A DNA stretch of 64,000 bases from Symsagittifera roscoffensis (taxonomy: Eukaryota > Xenacoelomorpha > Acoela > Convolutidae). Positions 1 through 9,990 of the stretch are shown here, piece after piece. Positions within the stretch are counted from its first letter, which is position 1. Each line of letters opens with the position of its first letter. The stretch covers positions 1 through 64,000 of the forward strand of contig NC_087062.1 in the NCBI RefSeq assembly GCF_963678635.1, written 5' to 3'. The notes beneath the pieces are model-generated. The model made no database searches and was not told where the DNA came from. It worked only from the letters and a program-made list of their open reading frames with translations. Position numbers and translations under genes: made by a program.

Positions 1-571
1 ATAGCAAGTTAATCTTTGTGCACCTATTTTCAATCTTCAAAATTTCTGTTGATAGATTTCAACTTTATACGCATTCGTAAAATTTTGTCGGAAGTAACCA
101 AATAAGTTACCACTCGAATAAATTGTTCAGACTCGAAGACTGAAAGTTTAGCTTATAGTTTCTGAACATACGACAGATCGGTCAGAAATGTTTCAGATCG
201 AAAAGGACGTGGTTTTGGCTACGCTCTGTTGCATTCAAGAAGAGTTTAATTAAATGCCCCAGTGTGAATATAAGGTGCAATGTATAATAGGATTTAATTT
301 TGTTCATGTTTTTAAAATTGTTACCAATCTCTTAATAAACTTTTTTCGGCCATTTTTCAAGCCTTTGCTTTCATTTGCTTTACTCTATGAATTCCTGAGT
401 AAGTTTTTGAGCATTTTTTAATCATTCTCTCGACTTATTGATATTACGCTGAGATGTTTTGCAAATTTGAGAACCGTGACTGCCGTGAGAACCGTGATTT
501 GAATTAACCATTAGTCCAACTTAATCAATTTTCATCTTTTGTTACAGTTTTTAGAAGAATTTTTTTCAAGT
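1..571. other. Unassigned flank left of the Bel/Pao element
   Basis: No coding region, RNA gene or known repeat recognised. The sequence is AT-rich. The last five bases before the LTR (567-571, CAAGT) nearly match the five bases beyond the other LTR (9991-9995, CACGT), as expected of an aged 5-bp target-site duplication. Confidence 0.5.
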
Positions 572-1038
572 TATTCTGGCCTTTTTGATAACTTTTTTAT
601 AACTTATTAAAAAAAGGAAACAGAATCGGTTTAATTCAAGAGAATCAAAAAACGGCGAATTTTAGTAATTTTCAATGCACGGAATTAGCAACAACATTAC
701 AAGTATCAAGTTGAAAAGTGGGCTTGTTCATGCCCCGATTTGTGTGATTTATGTGTTTTTTCACAATGAGTTCATACTTAGTTCACGCAGTTTAATTAAC
801 AGAAACTCAATTGCAAACCAATTTTGAACCGATTAACATATTAGCATTTTATGTTCTGTCAGGTTCGGCTCAAATAGGATTCTCAAATGAAACGACTTAG
901 GTGAGAATCGAACCCACGCCGAACTCCCCGGAACGCACTATGTATACGCTGAGCTATATAGCTGGTATGGTTAAGCAACTATACTGGTTTTATACTATAC
1001 TTTCACACTTTCACTTTTAACGCTATGTAGCATTAACA
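572..1038 (-). repeat. 3' LTR of the Bel/Pao element
   Basis: About 467 bp that matches 9526-9990 and 18441-18906 along its whole length. On the element strand it begins TGTTAATGC and ends in a mutated GAATA where the other copies end GAACA. A polypurine tract lies immediately upstream on the element strand, which fixes this boundary. The LTR contains a tRNA-like segment. Confidence 0.9.
900..966 (-). other. tRNA-like segment with Pol III box A and box B, within the LTR
   Basis: On the minus strand, which is the sense strand of the retroelement, the segment reads TAGCTCAGCG (box A-like) then, about 40 bases on, GGGTTCGATTCTC (box B-like) inside a good T-arm with a 5-bp stem and 7-base loop. 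The D-arm lacks the usual GG, the anticodon loop lacks U33 and the two acceptor strands do not pair, so it is not a working tRNA. The same segment is kept at 9852-9919 and 18768-18836. Confidence 0.6.
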
Positions 1039-1050
1039 TCCTCAACCCCC
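1039..1050 (-). other. Polypurine tract of the Bel/Pao element
   Basis: On the minus strand GGGGGTTGAGGA abuts the TGTTAATG start of the 3' LTR, the expected place for the plus-strand DNA primer. Between it and the end of pol (1051-1200) there is only a GC-richer untranslated stretch. Confidence 0.8.
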
Positions 1051-1200
1051 GAAGGAGCGAGAACCGGAACGAGCTTAACGAGCGGCCGAGTGTAGTTTCC
1101 GGAAACGGTCCTGAGGTTTGCGGAGCGGGCGGTGTTGTCTTTGCCGTAGTTTAGCGACATTATGCGTGCTAGTGGGTAGTGGCCCCTAGGGCTAGTGGAT

Positions 1201-2760
1201 TCAACTAACCTCTCCCGTTTTCAAAGAGTATTCGGGAGAAGCATGCCACTTAACTCTTTTATTGAGAGTAGGGACGTACTCACTTAACCATCGCTGCCAA
1301 ATTGCGTTTGCGTACGACTGCGCACGGGCATAGCGTTTAGAGTGAGAATAGTTTTCACTCGACCTTAGAGACGGAAACGTTAGACTGTGTTGACCTAAGA
1401 GGAAATGATTCGGCGTCAAAGCCTCAAGACTATCGGGGTCGTCAGAAACGGGAGTGAGTGGACGGGTGTTTAGTGAACCTTCAATTAGGCACATGGTTGT
1501 GTTCAAAATCTTGTCAGTCAACTTTCTTGTCCCTAAGATTGCATAAAACACACGCTTACAACTGCGCACCATTCGCTCCCATGCTCCACCTTGATGTGGT
1601 GCACTTGGCGGATTATACTTCCACTTAATGCCTTTGTGTACGAGCGACAGTGGAGCTTCTGCGTTCCAGTTTTTGATGCACAGAAGAAGCTGTTTTTCGG
1701 CTCCTACAAAGTTTGTTCCGTTGTCCGACCAAATTTTTGAGGGTGTTCCTCGCCTAGAAATAAAGCGCTCGATAGCCATCACACATGAACTTGTGTCCAT
1801 TGATGGAACCAACTCAATGTGAATTGCGCGAGTCGTTAAGCAAGTAAATAGAAAACCCCAGCGTTTCTCGGAAGATCGACGAACGATTACATGAAATGGT
1901 CCAAAAAAATCGACGCCGCAGTTCGAGAACGGTGGCTGGCGGTAACCTAGACGCTCCGCAGGAAGGTCAGACATCATTGGAGTAACGGTTTTCGCTTTTC
2001 GCTTTCTACAGCACACGCAATGTGTTTCAATAGCTCTTAGTGAGGATCTTAAGCGTAGTACAACAAATTGCTGATGAATGACGGAACGAAGGTAGTCGAC
2101 TGACTGATTTTCATGCTTAATGTGATAAAAACGGAGAAACAGTCGGTTTAGGCGATGGCGGCTATCCAAAATTATTGGTTGGCGAGTTTCGAATGCGGTT
2201 GCAGAGAGACGTTGGATACGGCCGGTAGATCTAATTAAACCGTTCGGCCCGATGAAAGGCGAATACGATGATATACGGTTCGATGTTTTCACATATTTTC
2301 CAGCTGCTAATTGTTTACTTTCAGCTTGGAATGATTCTAACTGCGAAATTTGAAAAAGTTTTTCCTCTGAAATAACAAGTTCTGCTAGATTAATTATGGC
2401 CTTATCTGGTGATCTGAAATGTCTATGCTTAGGTGAGAGTCTCAAAATATATGCGACCAGTCGCTTTATCTTGGAGAACGAGCTATACTCTTCCCAAGGG
2501 AAGGCAAAGTCAGTCAAAACTGCAGTGCACGGAAAATTGGAAGAGACCTCCAAAACCTCGTTTAGATCGTAGACCGGACCATCCAGGCGAATTTTGTCAA
2601 TAACTTCCCTGTTTGGATTGAAAGGCCAATCAGAAGTTTTCAAAAAGGAAGGGCCGTTTACCCAACTGCTTTGCTTGAGGGAGTCAGCAGTAATACCTCT
2701 AGTTCCGGTGTCAGCGGGGTTGTCTCCACTCAAAACATGGAACCATTAGTCAATTGATGT
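1201..2760 (-). pseudogene. Bel/Pao integrase (C-terminal part of pol)
   Basis: About 510 residues read open from the last stop. A His/Cys zinc-binding region (HH near 193 and 204, then CVCC near 239-242) precedes the catalytic core: D275 in GVDFFGPF, D337 in SDNGTNF and E385 in GGAWERM, giving a 47-residue spacing between the second Asp and the Glu that is usual for Bel/Pao. The following NTRPL and NHFLLG motifs are also family hallmarks. The frame is the same as that of the RT segment upstream, but two in-frame TAA codons at about 2746 and 2761 separate them. The enzyme would insert the cDNA into the host genome. All catalytic residues are intact; the gene is called a pseudogene because of the broken polyprotein. 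Confidence 0.92.
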
Positions 2761-4638
2761 TTACTCCAGAATCTCGGCTACTCGATTGGCTACAAACAAG
2801 GGCTGTTTGCTTGTCGAGTTCAACCACTGAAGGACTGTTGTGCTGTCAGTCCACATGAACACTTTGGAAATACTCAGTTTCAGAGCTTTCTCGATATCAT
2901 TCTTCAGGCAACTGGCAAGAAGCGCAGCCTGAAGTTCCAACTTCGGAATTGAAATCATCTTCATCGGGGCTACTCTTGCTTTACCGAAAACAAACGCTAG
3001 TTGACGTTTGGAACAGGCGTTTTTCTGAGCTCGAAGGAATGCTACAGAACAGAAAACGTCCAATGAGCCGAACAAGTGCAGCTCAACCTCATCTACTGAG
3101 AAGTCAAAATAGCAACGAGGTAATTTGAGCTGCCCTAAAACTGGCAAGCCAGAGTGCCATTCAGTGAATCTGCGGCACAACTCAATTGGCAGTGGGTCGT
3201 CCCACTGTTGGCCACTCAATCTCCAGATATCGTTCAGTAACAATCGTGCACGTACGGTATACGGAGCGACGAGACCTATGGGGTCGAACACGGAGGACAC
3301 AAAACTAAGGACCGATCGCTGCGTAACAGAGTCTTTGAGTTCGCGGTTGGCTCCTCTGCTCACAACCAACGTATCGGTGACGCGGTCCCATTTGAGACCG
3401 AGAACATGCGATGCGGTTTCCGGATTAATCGCAGCGGTAATAATTTCCTTACTGTTGTTAGCGCTGGTCCTAGGAGGATTTAGTTTCGAAGACAAATTTG
3501 GAACATTGCTATTAAATTTTGTAAGCTTAAACCCACCCAACTTAAGCAGTTCAACTAAACTGCGACTTAACCTTAAAGCAGTTTCTGGGTTTTTCACAGA
3601 CCCAAGGTAGTCATCCTTGTAAAAGTTGTTAGGCACGGCGTAAGCGGCATCGGGGTAACGATCTTGGTTATCGACGGCTGTTCGGCGAAGAGCATAGTTA
3701 GCACATGTCGGAGAATCTTTCGCTCCAAATATATGCCTTGTCTGTTGAAATACACCCACATCTGATGTGGGGTCCTCCCGCCACAAAAAACGCAAGGAAC
3801 GTTGATCGCTTTCTAGTAAGCCGACATGCATAAACATGCTTTCGATATCTGTGGAAATTGCGTATTTGTGCTCTCGGAAGCGCATTAAAACGAATAAAAG
3901 GTTCTGAAGCAGATCGGGGCCGACGAGAAGGGAGTTATTCAGTGAATTGCCGTGAAACCTAGAAGAACCGTTTAAAACGCGCCGAACTTTGCCGGGTTTG
4001 TTCGGACTTAAAACTGGGAGGTGCGCTACGTACCGTTCTCGGTCTGAACGGTTTTTTGAGTCTTGAGGGCTAACCGGGACCACGTAACCCTTCTCGACAT
4101 CACTTCGGATATCTGATGCGTATTGAGTTTTCAGGTTTAAATCTTTCTCTAGACGCTTTTCAAGAGACTTAAACTGGACCAACGAAGCGTAAAAGTTATC
4201 GGGAAGATGAATGTTGTCATCAGCCCAGAGCATTCCGACAATATAACGGCTGCCATCATGAATCGTGGTAGAGTCAAGAATTTTGTGTGCACGTTTTTCA
4301 GCTGAGGAACGGGGATCAGCTTGTTTAAACGTGCCATACGACTCTAGCTCGTACCATTTCTTCACTTGGTCAGCAAGTGCTACGTCTTCAACATTGCACT
4401 TGAAAGTGGTGGCTCGAACACCAATCGGTGATGGAAGTGGGCCACTGAGAACCCAGCCAATGGGCATACGGACATTGACAGGAGTGTTTTGATTTCGTCC
4501 TTGGAAGTATTCGAGAGGCTTGATTACATGAAAGACATCCCGCCCTAATATCATCTCAACGTCGGAATAGTTGTAGACAATAGGTTTAGTTGGCTGCAGA
4601 TGTGGAAACCTGGCTTGGAGAATGGTAACGTCAATGGT
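2761..4638 (-). pseudogene. Bel/Pao reverse transcriptase and RNase H
   Basis: The segment starts with the end of the protease (LGRDVF), followed by the RT. Counting from the Met at 4554, the first catalytic Asp is residue 236 (STDIESMF) and the YxDD box is at 312-315 (YKDD; Lys where a hydrophobic residue is usual). RNase H covers about 475-597, with the later WTDSTTVLQW motif intact, but the first motif reads HLFGSLDVF and seems to lack the usual acidic residue. A stop at about 4636 divides it from the protease in the same frame. It would copy RNA into cDNA and degrade the template in virus-like particles. The Lys in YKDD and the altered RNase H motif suggest loss of function beyond the stops. 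Confidence 0.9.
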
Positions 4639-5274
4639 TTAGGAACCAACGCTCAAACTGTCTTTCACAAACGGCGTAACCCTAAACGAGTATTCATGGT
4701 GGTCGAATTTGGCAAAAACATTCATTTCGACTTGTTGCGTGGGAACGGATTCCGTCGAATTGAAGCCGTTTACCAGAATATCTAGCTTTTGGCCAGTTAA
4801 ATTTAAACGCTGTGCTAGGCCCGCCGACACCCATTAGTGGGTACAACAGGAATCGCACATTACAAGAGCAGTGGTCTCATCTGTGTGTGAACTTATTTCC
4901 AATTGAAGAACAGGAAGGAGTCCCGTTAGTTTCTTGTAAGACGGCGAACCGGCTACGTTCGATGACGAAGTTTGCGGCTTTTTGCGGTTCGACAGGGCGG
5001 TACTGTTTGAATACGAATGGCTTGCATTATTGCTATTGCTTAACTCTTTGTTTGCAGACCTTACGCTGAAAACTTTCTCAGCACCATGTAACAAGACATT
5101 ATGGGTGCTTTCATAACCAGGCTTAGTGCATTTGCGAGCTTTAGGGCAATTTCGGAACATGTGGTCAGGTTGAAAGCAAGCAAAACACAACCTATTTTGC
5201 GGGGAGATTTGAGCTCGATGAGTAGGGGTCTTTTCCTTAAATACAGAAAAACTCCAGAGTGGATGTTTACCCTT
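4639..5274 (-). pseudogene. Bel/Pao nucleocapsid zinc knuckle and aspartic protease
   Basis: A CCHC knuckle (CFACFQPDHMFRNC, pattern C-x2-C-x4-H-x4-C) lies near 5145-5187, followed by a Ser/Asn-rich linker and then the protease, whose active-site region reads CDSCCTH. Immediately after it an in-frame stop replaces a codon before WVSAGLAQRL. All these pieces share the frame of the downstream RT and integrase, so the original element encoded one gag-pol polyprotein. The junction of the 8.93-kb tandem duplication (about 5042) falls within this linker. Confidence 0.85.
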
Positions 5275-6070
5275 TCACTGGAGGCACGGAGCATAAAATG
5301 GTTTTTCAACTTCTGAAGCAGCGGCAAAAACTTTTGTAGGTGGTTTATGGAAACCAGTTTTTGGAGTCTCCTCAGGTCGTGACTTATTCTGACTCACACG
5401 CATAAGTTCATGTGCCTCAGCCTTGTTGCTGAGCCAATCATTAAAGTCTAAAACGGTTGGTTGTCTCCAACATTTCTTTACAGAGTGGAGATACCATGAC
5501 TCTTTCATATTTGGAGGCAATTTTGAAATAACTTGATTCAAAACGGATGTACTCTTCAAGTCGTACTCATATCCTAACTATTTTTAAACAGCGACAAGAC
5601 TGGATATACAGGAAGCGAAACTGATAATGCTTTCTGAATTGTGCATTTTAAGAGGTGAAAATTCGAAAGTTTTTCAAGATGAGCTGCCACAATCGTCTGT
5701 GGTTCTCCAAATTTCCTCTCTAGAAATTTCAAAGCGTCCTTGTAGAATACTCCACTGTAAGCGAATTCGGCAATTGCATTCTTCGCTTTGCCTGAAACGA
5801 GAGTTTTGAGATATGTCAGTTTGACATCATCATTTAAAATTTTTGCATCGATTGCACTTTTGAACTGACCAAAGCATTCGGGCCACTGCAATGAATTTCT
5901 GTCGAAAGAAGACAATTTCCATTCAGGCAAGGGACCTTTCTGGCTCAGTGTCAAGATTTCAGCTAGATCTTGATTTGCGATTGGTTTACTGCCCGAGGAC
6001 GTAAATGGGCCATATTTTTTGTTCTCATTTGTATAAGGCGCCATCAGCGGTTTTGAATAGATTGCGGCGT
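5275..6070 (-). pseudogene. Bel/Pao gag capsid region (DUF1759-like)
   Basis: The stretch from 6044 to 5574 encodes a capsid-like domain with the hallmark LPEWKLSSFDRN...W..CFGQFKSAI...YLKTLVSGKA...LERKFG. It is followed, after a frameshift near 5570, by the C-terminal half (ISKLPPNMKESWY...FNDWLSNKAEAHE). A second frameshift near 6070 separates it from the N-terminal gag segment. This would form the retrotransposon particle. A second copy of the same DNA is at 14206-15001. Confidence 0.88.
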
Positions 6071-7334
6071 CTAAAGTTTTAGGATCACCGACATAAAAAG
6101 TTGTTCCTCCGCTAGAGAACGGTGAACAATCGATGGCTGTGTGACATAATATGAGTTAGGGGAGAAGCTGACTGTTGGACGATTGAGAGGACCAACGTTA
6201 GTTGGTAAAAGCGGTTGGTACACAAAATTTGCGGAAATACTTGGAAGAAAGGTTTGTTGAGCAATGGGCGTTGAGCTCGTCGGGATATTAGAATGATGAA
6301 AACTACTCTGCATCAAAGGGTTGTAGTTGTATAGGTTGGTCAAAAGTAGTTGTTCCTGTGGCTCATACGTACTGTTTAATTTTGGATTTGGCAAGCTGAC
6401 ACTCGTTTTTGATGTGTGAGGGACATTAACACTCTGTGGGTTTATACACGTGGTTTCGAAATAATCAGCAAATGGATGTGATTTATTAATCATCGTCAAA
6501 TTTCTACTGAAGGGCGGTTCAAAACTTGAAAATGACAAGAACTCTGAAGCTGGTTCCAGATTGACTCTTTGGACTGGCTCCACGGGCTGAACTATCTCCT
6601 GAGTTGGGAATTGAGTGTTCACCCAACTTCTTGTCCTGTCTTCCTCCGTTTGGTTCTCCTGATCGGCCATTGCCAATTTTGATCTGCTACGACGAAGTTC
6701 ACCAATTTCAGAGGCGTCTTTCAGATATTCGGTCTCTTCGATAGTTGCTTCAGTTAGCTTTTGACGGCTTTCCTCTACAACCACATCAAGATCAAGTTGA
6801 CCCTTCATCGACTGAATCTGGATCTCTTGCTTTTTCAAACGAAGCTTAGCCTCTACTTGGCGTTCAACTTCCTCGCGTCTAATTTTTGCATGGGCTGCCT
6901 CTCTTCGACGCTCACTGGAAGTCATTGATGCAATCTTAGAACGCTGTGAAAGGGGTTTCTTGGAACGGACGGATTCGATTGGCGTTGGGGTTCGTGCAGT
7001 TGCTACCTGGTCCTCTTGATGTTTAATTTGAAAGTAATTTTTAGCTAGACCTAATACATCGTCATGTTTTGCAGTGGTAGATCCTAGGTAAAAGTTGATT
7101 TATTGTTTCAGCAGCGTTGTTGCTGTGCATAGACAAAGATTTAAGCTCATCATTTTTCTCTATATTTTTTTGCAAGCAAATGCTACATTTTTCTATGTAC
7201 GTTTCAATTTTAGCTGGTCTATCATTCGCACTTATATATTCCGTGATTTTGGCATGGTAATCGAAAAAATTTGTTTCCAACTCTTTCCTGGCAAGATAAA
7301 TTTTGTTTAGCTTCTGGCCGAGATCAAGCTCCAT
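6071..7334 (-). pseudogene. Bel/Pao gag N-terminal region (coiled coil plus Pro/Asn-rich)
   Basis: The first Met of gag is at 7334. The opening ~90 residues (7334-7062) are helical and charged. A frameshift follows, then a long Arg/Glu/Lys-rich coiled coil (about 7010-6660) and a Pro/Ser/Asn/Gln-rich tail. Such an N-terminal extension before DUF1759 is common in Bel/Pao. The matching region of the tandem copy (15002-16265) has its own stop at about 15745, so the two copies have mutated independently. Confidence 0.8.
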
Positions 7335-7537
7335 TTTGAAATATTTGTTTTAAATAAGAGCAAAAAAATAGTGTCGGTTGACGGAATCAAACTAGAGTCA
7401 ATTCAAGTAGCCGCGTCCTATACCGAACGAGAGGATCCTCGAAAGACTCCTACAATTCTCGTTGCCTACGGAACAGAAGGACAACAAACTACAAGATTCA
7501 AAAGAAAGATGGATTTAACTAATGAAAAAAAAACAAA

Positions 7538-8071
7538 TCAAGATTTATAATGCCTAACAAATGTTAAATATTCTTCGACTGTTGTCATTTGTGAAATCTT
7601 TTGCTTATCTACTTTTCTTTTCCTTGAATTTGGTCGACGACTTTCAACTTTATTGATAAACTCGGACAGATTGGGGAAATAACGTCGAATTATTCTCAAA
7701 TTTTTTATTTCTAAAAACGCCGGATGATGAACTAATTTAAGCTTACGAATTAGTTCTTTGTTGCTAGCTTTTCTTTTTGATATTAAATGTTTGGTCACAC
7801 TAATTGTTAATATTCCTGTTTCAACCAAACGACCATAAATATTGGGGGTATTTTGACGGTGTACGTAAACAATGGCTGATATTTTGTTTTTATATTCTTC
7901 TAAAACTTTAATCAGATTTTCTGGTGTATGTGGGTTATCATTGTTTGATCTATGCTTGCTCAATGAATTATTTATAACATCGCGCCAAATTATAAAGTTT
8001 TTCTCTATCATACATTTTGGGGAATTGCTTAAAAGATATTGAACAGTCTTTTGCCGGTTATTTGCATTCAT
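7538..8071 (-). CDS. Unknown 177-residue ORF in the Bel/Pao leader, sense orientation
   Basis: I do not recognise this protein. It is basic and rich in Lys, Arg, Asn and Ile, starts with MNANNRQKTVQYLLSN and ends with a basic patch (RRPNSRKRKVDKQK) that could act as a nuclear-localisation signal. There is no signal peptide or membrane segment. It lies between the primer-binding site and gag, on the element strand, where no standard Bel/Pao gene belongs. The tandem copy (16627-16980) keeps the first 110 or so codons almost unchanged but has lost the C-terminal part through a local deletion with a repeated AAGCTTACGAATT. It may be an accessory gene, a captured host fragment or chance. Confidence 0.4.
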   Translation of the reverse strand: MNANNRQKTVQYLLSNSPKCMIEKNFIIWRDVINNSLSKHRSNNDNPHTPENLIKVLEEYKNKISAIVYVHRQNTPNIYGRLVETGILTISVTKHLISKRKASNKELIRKLKLVHHPAFLEIKNLRIIRRYFPNLSEFINKVESRRPNSRKRKVDKQKISQMTTVEEYLTFVRHYKS

Positions 8072-8948
8072 TAAAGCTTAAAACTGGAACTGCTTTAAAA
8101 GTGTCATCGAGGCGTTTTTGTAGAGTTAATAGTAATGTATTTACGGAGTGATGGAGAGAACTCGCAGCAATGATGAACACCATTAAGAGTGATAAGCGAT
8201 ACGGTTGTTTTAATCGCAATCAATTTAAGGAGTTTGTTGATGTAAATTCTTTTCTTAGAAATGAAAAGAAAAAAAATAATTATCACGATAATAACTTTAA
8301 GAACCCTTAGCTGAGGGTTTTGTGAGGTTTTGCTAAGAATTCGATCAGTACTGTTTAAGTTAACGAGTACGGTTTATCGGTTAAACTCAACTACGTTAGG
8401 GCCAAACGGTAGTAGCAACGGTCTCGGCGGTATGCGGCCGAAAACGGGGCGAGCCGAGCAAATTTTTAAAGTTTATCAAACCACTGGAGGAAACCGAGGT
8501 AGGGATTCACTCAAAAAACGCTCGACACGATTGACGGTTTAAACAGTTGAACGGGCGAGACGAAAACGGTGTTCCAATTTTGCTCTAAAATCGGGCAAAA
8601 ATTTTTTTTTTTTGTCAGTGAAAGTTTTGGGAAAAGTTGGAATAACTTTTTTTTTCGAGATTTTTTTTTTGAATTTTTTTTTTTTTTTTTGCGAAAATTT
8701 TTTGGAAAATTTTCTGGATTTTTTTTTCACAAAACTTTTTTAGGTTCGAGACTATCCTGGGGTAATAGGGTACTGGGTATGAACTAGGATTAGGTATCTA
8801 GTACGGTCTTAATCGGTTTGCAATTAACAACATCGTATGTAATTTTATAGCACTGACAATCAAAAAAGTAGCGCTTTTTTTGGTTAAAAAACTAGCACAA
8901 ATTAGAGTCTAAAAGTTAGTTGAAAGCACAGTTTCGATCTTACAAGTA
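8072..8948. other. Bel/Pao leader without a recognised gene; T-rich tract
   Basis: This part of the leader includes a strongly T-rich, low-complexity stretch at about 8594-8740 made of T runs broken by GAA and GCG. Open frames through it are Phe- or Lys-rich artefacts. I see no gene. The tract differs in length in the tandem copy (about 17505-17650), as expected from slippage. Confidence 0.6.
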
Positions 8949-8956
8949 TTTTGCAG

Positions 8957-9525
8957 GTAGTTCACCGGGCCTGAGTCCAAAAGTACACGAAGATTCCACA
9001 AAAAAAAACCACTTTCCGCCTTGTGTGATGTCGGCCTTCTGGCTTGTCGGCTTTGAGTATGCAGTGTCGACTTTGAAGTGGAAGTTGTCTCCTAGGTCTC
9101 CCGAGGGTCTCCCGAGTCGCGTGTACAGAGCGTGTGACGTGAACAGTGTGAGTAGTCAGTCTTCTGGGAGTGCCTTGAACAACATTCTCTCCAAAGACTT
9201 CTCCAAGGACAATGAATCAACCAAGCTGCTTTTGGAGGCAGATTTGCAAATCACACCATGCAAAGATCTATCTAAAGGTGGTCCAATCGGTTGCAAAGAA
9301 CAGATTGAAGTTGACAGCCCCGAAGGACAGAAGCAGAATCTAGTTCTCAAGTCGGAGTTAAACTTAATCAATATCGAATTTCCACCCGGTGTGACCGAAT
9401 ATACGATTAGGTTAATAGACGAAGGTGTTTGTGCCAAACTCCTGTCTTTCAAAGTTGCTTGTTTTGTATGTGAGTCGCAAATTGATAACTTGGTTCAATT
9501 CAAAGAGCGAGTCGCGGCATCAAAA
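8957..9525 (+). pseudogene. Eph-receptor ligand-binding-domain-like segment, antisense to the retroelement
   Basis: A plus-strand frame (Met at 9028; open from 8920 to 9555) resembles the Eph receptor ligand-binding domain. Counting from the Met, the matching blocks are a Trp-containing strand near 16-22 (STLKWKL), YRAC at 33-36, NN near 51, TPCKDLSKGGPIGCKE at 76-91 (the Cys pair flanking the SLP-type loop), and DEGVCAKLLSFKVACFVC at 121-138. The last block fits the family signature in which a Gly-x-Cys is followed 13 residues later by a second Cys. NLVQF then matches the start of the next module. A TTTTGCAG splice-acceptor-like site ends at 8956. Eph receptors are membrane tyrosine kinases that bind ephrins; no membrane or kinase part is present here. 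The segment runs into the primer-binding site and LTR, so it is a captured fragment, not a gene in place. Assignment is by motif reading only. Confidence 0.6.
9505..9522 (-). other. tRNA primer-binding site of the Bel/Pao element
   Basis: On the plus strand the segment reads like a tRNA 3' end, GAGCGAGTCGCGGCATCA; the tandem copy at 18420-18437 has the exact CCA ending (GCGGCACCA). On the element strand this gives TGGTGCCGCGACTCGC, three bases downstream of the 5' LTR. The acceptor strand would be TCGCGGC-A-CCA; I cannot name the isoacceptor with certainty. Confidence 0.75.
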
Positions 9526-9990
9526 TGTTCTGGCCTTTTTTATATTTTTTTATAACTTATAAAAACAGGAAACAGAATCGGTTTAAATCAAGAGAATCAA
9601 TAAACGGCGAATTTTAGTAATTTGCAAGGCACGAAATTAGCAACAACATTACACGTATCAAGTTAATAAGTGGGCTTGTTCATGCCCCGATTTGTGTGAT
9701 TTATGTGTTGTTTCACAATGAGTTCATACTTAGTTCACTCAGTTTAACTATTAGAAGCTCAATTGCAAACCAAATTTGAACCGATTAAAATATTAGCATT
9801 TTATGTTCTGTCAGGTTCGGCTCAAATAGGATTCTCAAATGAAATGACTTAGGTGAGAATCGAACCCACGCCGAACTCCCCGGAACGCACTATGTATACG
9901 CTGAGCTATATAGCTGGTATTGTTAAGCAACTATACTGGTTTTACACTATACTTTCATACTTTCACTTTTAATGCTATGTAGCATTAACA
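9526..9990 (-). repeat. 5' LTR of the Bel/Pao element
   Basis: A 465-bp LTR with TGTT...AACA ends in either reading direction. It matches 572-1038 with scattered substitutions and small indels, and 18441-18906 almost exactly. It contains the tRNA-like segment at 9852-9919. The primer-binding site next to it shows that it is the 5' LTR and not a solo LTR. Confidence 0.9.

Larger units (their letters stand above)
572..9990 (-). mobile_element. Bel/Pao LTR retrotransposon, near full length, inactive
   Basis: The element reads leftwards: 5' LTR (9526-9990), tRNA primer-binding site (9505-9522), a 2.2-kb leader, gag (7334 to about 5275), zinc knuckle and protease, RT/RNase H, integrase, polypurine tract, 3' LTR (572-1038). 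The pol order PR-RT-RH-IN, a gag domain of the DUF1759 type and the D-x61-D-x47-E integrase spacing are those of Bel/Pao. The two LTRs differ at roughly 6% of positions by eye and the frame is broken by about half a dozen in-frame stops plus frameshifts, so this is an old, non-autonomous copy. The leader is unusually long and contains an unrelated antisense coding segment. Confidence 0.9.

Noticed and set aside
900-966. A functional tRNA gene
   Set aside because: Acceptor strands do not pair, U33 is missing and the D-loop lacks GG; it lies inside an LTR in all copies.
1628-4492. Several 60-160-codon plus-strand frames opposite Bel/Pao pol
   Set aside because: They lie opposite long protein matches on the minus strand and show no family resemblance.
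8569-8787. Phe-rich plus-strand and Lys-rich minus-strand open frames
   Set aside because: They come from the T-rich tract; composition and length change between the tandem copies show it is slippage, not coding.
9156-9452. 98-codon minus-strand frame opposite the Eph-like segment
   Set aside because: It is a shadow; the plus-strand frame has the recognisable motif order.
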